From contig JBANDB010000002.1 in assembly GCA_037576215.1 (NCBI GenBank), forward strand, positions 2,294,001 through 2,358,000: a stretch of DNA of 64,000 bases. The letters run 5' to 3'. A program made the position numbers and the translations under genes. Shown piece after piece: positions 38,390 through 48,202 of the stretch (position 1 is the first letter of the stretch; each line of letters starts with the position of its first letter). The notes beneath the pieces are model-generated. The model was not told where the DNA came from. It searched no databases and saw nothing but the letters and a program-made list of their open reading frames with translations. The DNA is from Armillaria gallica (taxonomy: Eukaryota > Basidiomycota > Agaricomycetes > Agaricales > Physalacriaceae).

Positions 38390-38519
38390 AGTACTACTTA
38401 TGATTACATGCAAAATATATAATGTATAGAAATAGTAATTTATTGATATTTCTACGTTGGATGCTAGAATTGTGCCACTAAGTAGAACTTTATGGGTTAA
38501 GTCACGATGACTCGCAGGC

Positions 38520-38575
38520 GGTGCTGACTGCAAACGAGAGAGTTGAGACGATCTCTCGTTCGCTTAGTCAGCACC
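38520..38575. repeat. Strong imperfect inverted repeat (hairpin)
   Basis: ggtgctgact (38520-38529) pairs with agtcagcacc (38566-38575), and aacgagaga (38533-38541) pairs with tctctcgtt (38552-38560). A 3/5-base internal loop lies between them and a 10-base apical loop closes the structure, giving 19 base pairs in total. It lies 130 bp right of the transposon and about 280 bp upstream of the first BTB gene. It could be a tiny inverted-repeat element, a regulatory RNA stem or chance. Confidence 0.55.
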
Positions 38576-38804
38576 TTATGTGCCCTGCCTCCGTCTGCTC
38601 ACATCGTCCACTTGTTCACACCGGGCCGGAATCTGCCGAATTTTTCTTCAATCTCACCACCGTCCTCTCCCGCCGTCGTCCTTAACAACCAACGCGATTA
38701 TACTCTGCATTGTTATAGTTGCACCCATTCAAAATAAATAATCAAAACTGGGGACCTTTACGCAACCAAGTTTGCAACAGCGTCAACATGTGACTTTACT
38801 GGCC

Positions 38805-38812
38805 TATAAAAG
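38805..38812 (+). promoter_or_regulatory. TATA box of the first BTB gene
   Basis: tataaaag lies 49 bp before the ATG at 38854. The surrounding sequence (acatgtgactt before it, gggcgctt after it) recurs around the TATA box of the second BTB gene, which supports both the promoter call and the chosen start codons. Confidence 0.7.
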
Positions 38813-38853
38813 ACTACCATCAGCGGGCGCTTGTTGAGTAAACAGCTCTCCCA

Positions 38854-40540
38854 ATGACTCCGATGCCCCCCTCCCCTGTGGCTAGTGCCCCGCTGAGTCG
38901 ATCTCCATCGCGGAGAGGACGATCTAGGACTCGGAGTCCAATAAACAGGTACGTAGTTCTCTCAGGCCTTCGCACTCTTGGTGACTAAGGAGCTCACTAC
39001 TATGCTAAGTTCTCGATCTTCCAGTGAGTCTGCGGTCGTTCTCAGGTATTCGCACTTTATTTTTCATGCCTTTCTGTAGCATGCAAGCCTGATGTAATCT
39101 CCTAGGTCTCGGTCTGCTAGTCGGTCGTCGAGCCCGTCGTGGCGACTCCCTTCCGAGTCCCCGTAGGTTTAGTCTCGAACCAGCAAAGCCTCATGTCCTC
39201 ATGTTCTGTAGCTGTGCTCCCCCGACCTGTGTATTAACACCCCCGCCGGTTCGTCGTCCAAGTCCTCCTCCATCAATGTACGCCGCTCTAGTGTATTCTA
39301 ATCTTATGCTCATCTGGTTTGTACTAGCTGTCACATACCAATGTACGGCATGCTTCCTATTGTCATCGATGTACTCATCTCCTTCAAGGCCGCGTCCAAT
39401 AATTATCACGTAAGAGTATTCACTAGTTCATTTGTTCACCGTGCTCACCAATTTCCCGTTGACAAATAAAGTCACAGCAGATCATCAACCTCTACTCGTT
39501 CTAGCTCTGGTACTAGACGTTCTCCACGGTCTTTGTAAGGATATTCTTGGTTCCTTCTGAACTGATGGTTGACCATTATACAGCTATGTCAACAATTCTC
39601 CAGGCCGGTTCGTCATTCCCTCTGTTATCCTGATATTTCTCCCTGATTGTTCATTGCCTTTGATTTAGTTCTCGAAACAGGTTTGTTACCCAGATTCGAC
39701 GCGAAGGATGTCATGTTTATAACTTACAATGTAGGAGCCATTCCCCACTGCCATACCCTATATCCCCGCCCATTCCTTGCTACCGCCAGCCTCCCCCCAC
39801 CCTTCCTTTCCTGGGACCTCCTACATACGGTGCGTAGACAGGTTGTATACACAATTGTCTGAATTCGACAGCTTCTGTGACAGGTTGGGTGCCTATCCCC
39901 GTTGTTCATCACCCTCGATTCTACTTCCAAGATGGAAATGTCACTCTCGAGGTTGGTTTCTTGCAGGTTGCAGTGTTTCGAATCATGCATTGAATACTCT
40001 TAGATTGAGCGGATCCAGTACAAAATTCACCGTCATTTCTTGGTGATGAGCTCTTCTGTGTTCGCAGACGAACTACCGCCGACCGTCACCTCCAAGTATC
40101 TGCCTTCTGATATCGACAAGCAAGCGTTTGAGCTTGTACTGTCTCTGTTCTACCCGAAGGACTGTTTCAGCGGACACGACATTCAGTCCGAGTCGGATTG
40201 GCACAAGGTCTTGGTATTTGCGTGCCGATACAAGATGACACTTATCCGAGATATGGCCGTTACTAAAGTCCCGAGCCTGGATCCTATCGTAAAGGCCGAA
40301 TTGGCGGCAAAGTACGGATTGAAGGATTGGCTGGTCCCAGCCTACACAGATTTGTGCATAAAGGATATGACGACCCGGAAGGGATGGTCAGCCGACGAGG
40401 GAAAGAAGATAGGCCTAGAGGGAATTCTGGCTCTTGTTGAACTCAAGCAGGATATAATGGATCGTTTGGGAGAGCATCTTGACAGGGAAAAGGTAGTGAA
40501 GACAGTGGAGGAGAAATTGAAAGGCCTGAATTTAATTTGA
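38854..40540 (+). CDS. BTB/POZ-domain protein with SR/Pro-rich multi-exon N-terminus (copy A)
   Basis: The N-terminal part is built from several very short exons. The first reads MTPMPPSPVASAPLSRSPSR with further SR units, and later exons are Pro-rich (PSPLPYPISPPIPCYRQPPP). Then GWVPIPVVHHPRFYFQDGNV with TLE joins in phase across an intron to YKIHRHFLVMSSSVFADELP, the first strands and helix of a BTB fold. The 166-codon last exon contains FELVLSLFYPKDCF, DWHKVLVFACRYKM and LAAKYGLKDWLVPAYTDLC. Basidiomycete BTB proteins of this class are abundant and mostly uncharacterised; they usually mediate dimerisation or Cullin-3 binding. The exact exon map of the first kilobase is uncertain. Copy B follows directly. 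Confidence 0.75.
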
Positions 40541-40768
40541 ATGTACGACGTAGCTGTCATGTAATTGTACGATAGAGTTTTCTGCTTTCTTCCGGTGTAT
40601 ACACGACTTCCAATTGCAATTTGTACATTATGAAAAGCTCGTTTCAGCGCTTTTTTCCCACCATTCGTCTCCGCTTCTCAGATAGATTTAGTGTCACACA
40701 AATACGCGCCCACAAATCGCAAATGAACATTGATTCGCCGCGTTGGACATGTGACTTCAACGGTGCCG

Positions 40769-40776
40769 TATAAAAG
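40769..40776 (+). promoter_or_regulatory. TATA box of the second BTB gene
   Basis: tataaaag lies 50 bp before the ATG at 40819, in a context homologous to the promoter of copy A (acatgtgacttc before, gggcgctt after). Confidence 0.7.
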
Positions 40777-40818
40777 GGTTGGGGCAATGGGCGCTTAATC
40801 ACATACAGCTTTCCACTG

Positions 40819-42699
40819 ATGTTGGTCCCAATGCCATATCCTGACATTCCCCAAACAGGTCCAATAGTTGTCATAGTGTCGCGGTCACCATCCCGATCTC
40901 GGTACTGCTGTTTCCTGCCGAGTACGACTTTTCCATGGTACTCACTGCTATGTCTAGTTCCCGCAGTCGTTCGCCCTGTCGTATCATCGAGACTCCTCAG
41001 TATGTTGATCTTTCCTTGGCTATCAAATCAATATTAACCTTATGGTACAGAAATCTAGGCGCCGCTGAACCTTTCTACTACCCTCCTCCTCCGCCTATGA
41101 CCGATCTGTAGGATGAGATGAATTTGGCTCATCCTGTTCATGCTAATCAAATGGTGCAGAACGCCGTTATATCCTAGGTACTGTCCTCTTATCCGTATTA
41201 CTTTCAGAAATTGAGTGGCGATCTGGTTCCTCACTAAAGTTTGTCCGAATCTTGGTCCTCTTCATCGACTCGGAGTTTAAGGACCCGATCCCGTTCACCG
41301 CAGTGGGTTCACCTTACTCTCTAGCGAGTTTTTCGACTCATACTTGCCGTAGGTACAACCCGGTGGTAATTCCCGCACCAAATCCAAGTAAACAAGATTT
41401 TCCCATACCATGGTAGGCTACTCTCACAAACGTCAACGGCTGGTTTTGTTCTCACCTATTGCGCCTCAGCACAGTACCAATGTACGAATTGTCATTATTT
41501 CTGACCCACACCGATATCTCACCTGCTCCAAGTACCCCGCGGACGTATTCAGAATCGTGGGCGCCTTCCCCCTTTCATTTTCATTTTCGATTTCCTCATC
41601 TTCTTTAATACGATGGTGGTAGAAGTGACCGCCGCTCTCGCAGTCGCACCCCGAGGAGCTCCCCTCCCTTGGTATCACAGGTTAATATATCTGCGATCCC
41701 AGAGAGTCGGTAGGTCAATCTTTTTTTTTGGTCTAGACTGGCGTGTTTATTCCAACACAGACCTATTGTCGCCGTGGGTCCGAATGGGCCATGTAATTAC
41801 AGAAGGCGGTTCGTTGTCGACTCGTTGCTATGATATTTTCTCAATTGTTGAACTTAGGTCCCGAAGCAGAAGCAGGTCACGGTTCGTCGAATGATAGTTG
41901 TCTTATAATGTCATGTAATACTCATAATGGCCTGTGATTCAGGAGTAGTTTCCCGCGCAGATATCCTCAAGCTAACTATTCCGGTGAGTAGGATAAATCG
42001 CTGCATTTAATGTCATTATCTTAGGTTCCATTCATATTGATAGGTTTGCCTCATTCTACTGTTTCTCACCCTCGATATTGTTTCCAAGATGGAAATGTAA
42101 CAATTGAGGTTAGGCAATAGGCATCATGTCTTGGGATATAAGTCGCTCATCGAAGATAATAGATTGACCGGACCCAGTACAAAATCCACCGTCACTTCTT
42201 GGTTACAAACTCCTATGTGTTCGCAAACGAGTTGTCGCCTCACATCACGTACAAGATGTTGACCGGTGATATCGACAAGTCAGCTTTCGAGCTCATACTG
42301 TCGCTCTTCTACCCAAAGGACTGCTTCAGTGGACATGACATCCAGTCGGAGTCAGATTGGCACAAGGTCTTGGTGTTCGCTTGCCGATACAAGATGACAG
42401 TCATTCGAGATATGGCTCTTACCAAAGTTCCAACACTGGATCCCATTGAGAAGGCGGAGTTAGCGACGAAATACGGGCTGAAGGATTGGCTCGTGTCGGC
42501 GTATGTCGACCTCTGCATGAAGGATTTGACCGGCCATAACGGATGGTCTGCCGAAGAAGGGAAGAAGATAGGCTTAGAAGGAATCCTTGCGCTCGCCAAT
42601 GTCAAGCGAGATATCTTGGATCATTTGGGGGAACATTTGGATAAAGCTAAGGTTCTGAAAACTGTGGAGAAGAAACTGGAAGCCTTGAAGCTGATCTGA
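40819..42699 (+). CDS. BTB/POZ-domain protein, tandem paralogue (copy B)
   Basis: Arranged like copy A: a start in MLVPMPYPDIPQTGP, an SR motif (SRSPSRSR), several small ambiguous exons, then HPRYCFQDGNVTIE joined to YKIHRHFLVTNSYVFANELS. The last exon (166 codons, same length as in copy A) reads FELILSLFYPKDCF, DWHKVLVFACRYKM and LATKYGLKDWLVSAYVDLC. The C-terminal part is strongly conserved between copies, with mostly conservative changes, whereas the N-terminal exons and introns align poorly. Both copies appear intact. Function is unknown; the exon map of the first 1.2 kb is uncertain. Confidence 0.72.
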
Positions 42700-42984
42700 A
42701 TGAATCGTGTATCTTTCGCGTTGTACGATATGATGGAGCTCCAATTTATGTGCATTTCTTTCACTCACGACGACTTTGTTGATTCAGTCCGGCAAATAAC
42801 GATTGTATGCAGCTGCATCAGAGTGCATTTCGCGTCCCTCCTAGGCTTTGAATCAAGGCGACCTGGCTTGCTGGTAATCACGGAACGATGTCCGCCCTTG
42901 TTCCGAATGAGGATAACATGAGGCTTCTATCTCGCCAATATAACTCATAATTGCTTGGCAACCCCGTATCTTCCACAAACCGCC
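42700..42984 (+). other. Intergenic, upstream region of the Het-C gene
   Basis: 285 bp between the stop of BTB copy B and the ATG of the Het-C gene. Nothing beyond presumed terminator and promoter sequence is seen. Confidence 0.5.
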
Positions 42985-45174
42985 ATGTCCAGCAGTACGC
43001 GCCTCCTCTTAACCATCGCGATCATCCTTCTCGTGTTACCAAATGTCGCCGCATTCGGGGCTGGAGACATCCCAGACTTTTCGTATCTCAATGAAAAGGC
43101 ATTCCGCCATGGTGACATCGAGAGCATCCTCGAGAATCTGCTTAAATCTGTGGGGACCGGAGGTGGTATTCTAGGTTTTGCGAAGTCGGTTATGAACTCT
43201 GAAGGACCCAAATTTAAGAAGAGTGACGTTCAAAAGGTGTACTTTGTATGTAGACCGTCCGATCGTTGGCGATATCGACTATTAACGAGAATGCTAGGGA
43301 AATTGGCTGAGGGATTATTCCCAAGCTATGGATATCGCTGGTTTGAGTAAACTAAGTGCTGATACGTTAGTTCTCGTCGTTGCTGTCCTTGGGTTTATGG
43401 TAAGTACCTTTGTCTCACGATCACTCTCGATGTATATGAGTTACTCACTACCTGACAGACTTTCGGGTATGCCACTGAAGAATACGAGGTCACACCTCAA
43501 CGTCTAGGCGTATACCTCCCCATCGAGCACATCGATAACCCCAAGGGATATGCTGAGAAAGAGGGAGATGCACGTCAATTTCATCCGGCGCTTCGGCCAC
43601 CTGTGGATCCCCGAGAGCTCGAGATCGATGAGCGCACGGGGATGAAGAACTACATGGCCACGGAGGATCAGGAATGGGATTCTTCGACTGCACATGTCCG
43701 AAGAACGTTCACAGCATGCATCGAGTACGGCCGTCGTGCAGGGGGCGAGGATGGCCCTGATCTATGGGAAGCGTACCGTCTTCTCGGCACCGGTCTTCAC
43801 ACAATGGAAGACCTCCTTGCGCATAGCAATTGGTGCGAGATCGCGCTCCGTAAGATGGGGTATGAGGAGGTCTTTTGTCATGTCGGTGAGAATGTCTGCG
43901 TGTGCGTCCCCGAGACAGGTGAGAGGGTTCCTCCCCTCGTTACCGGGACATTTGGCAGTGCGGACTTCATGCACTCGATGCTTGGGGAAGCGACAGACCA
44001 CCTTAGCCAGGCGAGCGTCACCGCCTTGAATGACAAGATGTCAGAGTCGCAGGACAGTGATGTCACAGAGAAATTGGAGAGGTTGAAGAAGGTTATGAGC
44101 TTAGTTGGTGGTGGGGATGACGAATTGAGCCATGGTGAAGAACTCCAAGCTCAATCTCAGGCGTATAATTTCGATCCGGATAACGTCGCGCCGCCCGAAG
44201 TGCAGGAGCAGCTGTTGGATCTCCTGCGCTGGAGGGACGATCTTTATAGGAAGATCAGCGGCGTCATCGAGACAATGGGTCTAGATGAGGTGTTGGACGA
44301 GATGAGCAACGCGCTCTCTGCCTGTGAGAATTACAGATGCATTCCGCCGGGATTGAACTGATCATATACTAGATGTATACACCGTCATTGCTCCGTGGCT
44401 TACACCCATACTATCTCAAGTCACGACTGTGCTCGGAGAAGGAAGTAAAGCCGTCATTGATTCCGATGATCAATATGAGGTCTTCAACAACCCAGATGCT
44501 TCTGATCCCTCGCACAGCATTTTATCGAAGGATCATTTTGGGCTAATCCTCAATGAACCTGCGGGAAAAATCGCGCAAGCTGTGGTTGTGCATAGCGTTG
44601 GGCTCATTGTCCAAGCATGGTCAGACGATAGCGACCCAAATGATGTCATCGACAAGGTGAGCACCCTTTGATTAGTTGTGTGACCGATGTTTTATTCATG
44701 TATTTGCAGATACTCGAAGCCTTCCACCATCCATATTATGTGAATGAGAGAAGCCAGATTCAGAGTCAAATGTTCGACGAGCTGCGACGCTGGGTAGATG
44801 GGTTAGAGGATGCAGCCGCCACAATGAATCTATTGACGAAGGAGAGCGTCCAAGAAGGACTTAACAAGAGAGAGGGAGACGAGAGCGTTGAGCCGGGGTA
44901 TGGAAGCGGCGGCGGTAGTGGCTATGGAACTCAGGACAGGTATGGTGGAGGTGGATACGAAAACCCAGACCCAGTACAAGAACAGGAGGTCGAGTACGTT
45001 GAAGCCGAAGAGGAAGAAAGGGAAAATTGGCGATATTCTGAAGAGAGTAGAGAGGAGGAAAGGGCTAGTGAGCCCAGAGAGTCCAACACCGAAGAGGATT
45101 ACCGAAGCGCAAATGAGGGCGAAGACGAATACGGCCGCCACTCGGAAGGGTACGAGGACGAGTCGAACTATTAG
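42985..45174 (+). CDS. Het-C family (heterokaryon incompatibility C) secreted/membrane protein
   Basis: The start at ATG 42985 gives a signal peptide (SSSTRLLLTIAIILLVLPNV, then AAFGAGD). The core matches Het-C: FGAGDIPDFSYLNEKAFRHG, KSDVQKVYF joined to GNWLRDYSQAMDIAGLSKLS, FGYATEEYEVT, YLPIEHIDNPKGYA, MKNYMATEDQ, LGTGLHTMEDLLAHSNWCE. An intron at about 44322-44370 joins NALSAY to VYTVIAPWLTPILSQVTT, skipping a stop that would otherwise truncate the protein. Then come QYEVFNNPD, HSILSKDHFGLILNEPAG and AFHHPYYVNE. The tail of about 110 residues is Gly/Tyr then Glu-rich and disordered. In Neurospora, het-c alleles control vegetative incompatibility; a role here is not shown. No polymorphism can be judged from one sequence. 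Confidence 0.9.
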
Positions 45175-45906
45175 CGCCGTAGCTACCTTGTTGAGTGTAA
45201 GTACTTTAGGACGCCTGTATAGGAATAAATTGTGGGTGACCATTGGGATAAACATCATGCTGACTTCTAGGTAAATGGACCTCGTAGGCCTCGTACTAGT
45301 CACGACGCTAGGGCGGCCCGCTAGTCAATATTGAAGGCACCATGTTAGTCCCGTGCTATCGGACGCTTGGAGAACGGAGCAGGCGGCATGCAAGCAGAAT
45401 GCAATGCTGACATGGTCGTCGACGGCAGTCGGCAGCGAACGTCATATTTCATTTTATTAGGTCATTTACGAATTGGTTCGGCGCCGTCGGTCTTCCCGGG
45501 ACGATCACCCCTTTGCAGTGCTTCGTCCATCGTGAAAGTACATATGTCAAAGTGCATCGAACGCCACTGAAGAGTAGTAATCCGGCACTTGGATCAAGGT
45601 AGACAGTAAAGTAACATACTTCTGTAAACACTCAGTGCGGAGGATATACTGTATACATCTTAGCCGATAGATAAGAAAGAAACCGTTGTAGAAACATTCC
45701 TGTTAAGTGAGTTTTTTTGCTTGGAAAGATTCAAACACAATCAACGCTAAAAGAATATTACCTTGATGGCTAGTCGTGGAACATGGGGAAACCTGAGTGA
45801 GAATGGCATGTCATACATAATTCGGATAGATTCTGTCATACATTTAGCCCTCGCTATGGTACTCCACATCATTGCAAGATTTGTTCGACAGTTTTAACAT
45901 GTACAA
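45175..45906. other. Intergenic between convergent genes
   Basis: The 3' flanks of the Het-C gene (+) and the secreted protein gene (-). Short open frames only; a T-run lies at about 45712. Nothing else is recognised. Confidence 0.5.
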
Positions 45907-46457
45907 TTAATCAGTAGGTCCTTCGGGCTCCGTCACATTGGTCTTGCAGAAACCAGAACTATTAGCAATGAAGTCGACAGTTCCATTGGGCTGAGTCTGC
46001 CCTCCTGTATTAGTGGCATCATCGGCGGTGTGACACCCAGCGAAGAGAGAGCAAGTAAGATCAGGGCTTCCATCCTGCATAAATCGAGTTAGTGTTCGTA
46101 CACGAGTGAGTACGCAATTAACCGACTTTGCCGTTCACGTCGTTGAATGCTATCCAACAAAAGTTAGAGAGCCTTGTTAACAGAACGATTTAATTGACGG
46201 TCGACCTACCATTAATGAAAAGACATCCCTCGACACTGTCACAGAAGTCCATGCAAGCTGAAAGCATATGTAAGCAACGATAACTCTAGGTCTGATTTAG
46301 ACCTACCGTGGACGGTTTCAACTAAGCCAAAAGTGATGAAGTCAACCCCATTAATGGCGGCGGTGAGGTTGTCGAATACGAGCACGTAGGTCGTGGTTTG
46401 ACCGTACGCGAGGGCGGCGGCGGCAATGGCCAAGAAGGAGGGAGAGAAGAGACGCAT
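45907..46457 (-). CDS. Small secreted cysteine-containing protein (paralogue 1)
   Basis: The start MRLFSPSFLAIAAAALAYGQ is a clear signal peptide. The mature part reads VLVFDNLTAAINGVDFITFG, then across introns ACMDFCDSVEGCLFING-like, FNDVNGK joined to DGSPDLTCSLFAGCHTADD, NTGGQTQPNGTVDFIANSSG and FCKTNVTEPEGPTD. Four short exons are seen. The cysteine spacing CxxxC...GC...C...C...C, with INxFNDVN, resembles PAN/apple-like or fruiting-body secreted proteins of agaricomycetes; function is unknown. A related gene lies about 1.1 kb upstream on the same strand. A TATA-like element precedes the start. Confidence 0.78.
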
Positions 46458-46520
46458 AGTAAACTGAGTTGCAGTGGGTAAATCTCGAGCTGCTGGGGGG
46501 TAGAGGACCTCTCCTACGTC

Positions 46521-46530
46521 CAATTTATGC
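46521..46530 (-). promoter_or_regulatory. TATA-like element of secreted protein gene 1
   Basis: Read on the minus strand, gcataaattg lies about 65-75 bp before the ATG at 46457, a usual position for a strongly transcribed fungal gene. Confidence 0.45.
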
Positions 46531-47561
46531 AGTCGCGTTCAGGCCCAGCCCCGTCCAGGAATGTTCGTTCTTTCTCTTTCTTGGCCATACTCCATAGGCT
46601 GAACTTTTTACTGCTTGACAGTACCTGGAAGCGGAACAATCCCTATGAATACCAATCAGTTCCTTGATCTGCGAGCTTTGTATAGGAACCTGACCGGCTG
46701 CGCTCGAACCCTGATTTATCAATTCAGAATCTATTAGTGATTTACGCCGAGTGCCTCCAAAAATGATCGGAGCCGCCATCACACGCTCTTTATAGTGCAA
46801 TCGTGAGAGGGAAAGAGCTGTTCCTCATTTCTGAGAATTTCTGACGGAGAGCGTGCTGCGTCCATCAGAGAACGTGACCAAGAGATGAGGGCAGAGCGGG
46901 CATACATAATTATCGTGTGAGCGTTCTTGAATGCATGACCCTCAGAGCGTATGGATATGTCAAAGCCTTGCTGAAATTTGACCTTGCGTTCCCTCGAGCC
47001 CCGAGTCCCAGGCTCCTGGCATAAACTCTGACATCGGACATCGTGAGGAATCATGCTGAATTTACAGCTCGGACAGGGCATATCAGTCGAAATCAGAAAG
47101 CGTCGGGTGTTATAGAAGAGGGGCAGCGGAGAACTGGACTCCAACGCAATGGATGACTAGGGCGCCCTCGGCGACGAAGTGAAGAAAACAAAAGACGCTG
47201 TGTATTTGTCAATGTAGTCTACGAGTAAAGACAAGCAAGACGCCAAAGGGGAAAGGGCTTAGAATTCGAAGTGCGACTCACACTGGCAGCGGATGGTTGT
47301 ATCCTCAAAAAAAGCGGTGCCGGCACCTGCCGGAATTCCGACGCTCATCACGAACGTTTATTCATATCCCACGTTGTTCAGAATAGTTATTACGTCCGCA
47401 ATCACTATTAATTATGTCGTACCACACCTTGTGCGACAGCAGATCAACCCGACCGAATCAATCACAATAGGGTACTAATGGCATCAAACAGTATCACAGC
47501 CCCCAGACTTTACTGACGATTCGAGGGGTGTTTGCTCGCCCTCCGAAGCTACCGTGTATTC
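46531..47561. other. Intergenic between the two secreted-protein paralogues
   Basis: About 1 kb. Open frames at 46525-46800 and 46779-47144 (-) lack motifs and a start context, and are interrupted. Upstream regulatory DNA of paralogue 1 is expected here. No repeat is seen. Confidence 0.5.
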
Positions 47562-48113
47562 CTACGAGGAGCAGCTGCAAACCCTCTTGCAGTATCCCGC
47601 ACTATTGGTGATGTAGTCAACGGTGCCATCGCTTTGCACCTGTCCACCATAGTTGTCGGCTTCCGATGAAGAATGACAGTCTGTATAGATGGCGCAAGTC
47701 ATTCGGTCGCTTGTAGACTATCAACGACAGTCGGCATCGTGAAATAAGATAGTAGTACATGGAGTAAACTTACTACCGAGTTGACGTCGCGGTATACTGT
47801 CGCGGTAGTCAGCTCAGCGAGCGATGTATATGATTCAGAGGAACGCACCATTAACAAATAGACAACCGTTAATAGCGTCGCATTGATTTAAGCACTCTAC
47901 ATTGAGAAGTGCCACGGGTCATAATCAGTACACCAGTATGATGCGAGCCTCCGTACCCTGTACAGAGTCGACCAGAGTGTAGGTCTGATAATCACTTGCA
48001 CGGACAGCTCCAGTATGGTTGCTGAACATCTCCATGTACTGCCATGTCGCTGATGCGGCGAATGCAGGTGCAAAAACGCAAGAGGCGGTGAGGACTGCAG
48101 ACAGGAAGTGCAT
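47562..48113 (-). CDS. Small secreted cysteine-containing protein (paralogue 2)
   Basis: The start MHFLSAVLTASCVFAPAFAA is a signal peptide. Next come WQYMEMFSNHTGAVRASDYQ and TYTLVDSVQ, joined to ECLNQCDAINGCLFVN, then VYRDVNS, STSDRMTCAIYTDCHSSSEA, NYGGQVQSDGTVDYITNSAG and YCKRVCSCSS. Domain order, cysteine pattern (CLxxCDxxxGCLFxN against CMxFCDxxxGCLFIN) and exon layout match paralogue 1. The C-terminus adds three extra cysteines (CKRVCSC). Secretion is predicted; function is unknown. Confidence 0.78.
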
Positions 48114-48190
48114 GGTGTACCGAAGATACTCGAAAGTCGACGCTTTACGATGTGGGACTGGGGGTACTGGTCATATTCCAAAAAATCTCT

Positions 48191-48202
48191 ACGTTTATAT
48201 AC
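48191..48202 (-). promoter_or_regulatory. TATA box of secreted protein gene 2
   Basis: ggtatataaacg on the minus strand lies about 80-90 bp before the ATG at 48113. Confidence 0.6.

Noticed and set aside
44322..44361. Apparent early stop in the Het-C gene after PPGLN
   Set aside because: An intron from gtgaga (about 44322) to actag (about 44370) removes the stop and restores the conserved VYTVIAPWLTP segment.
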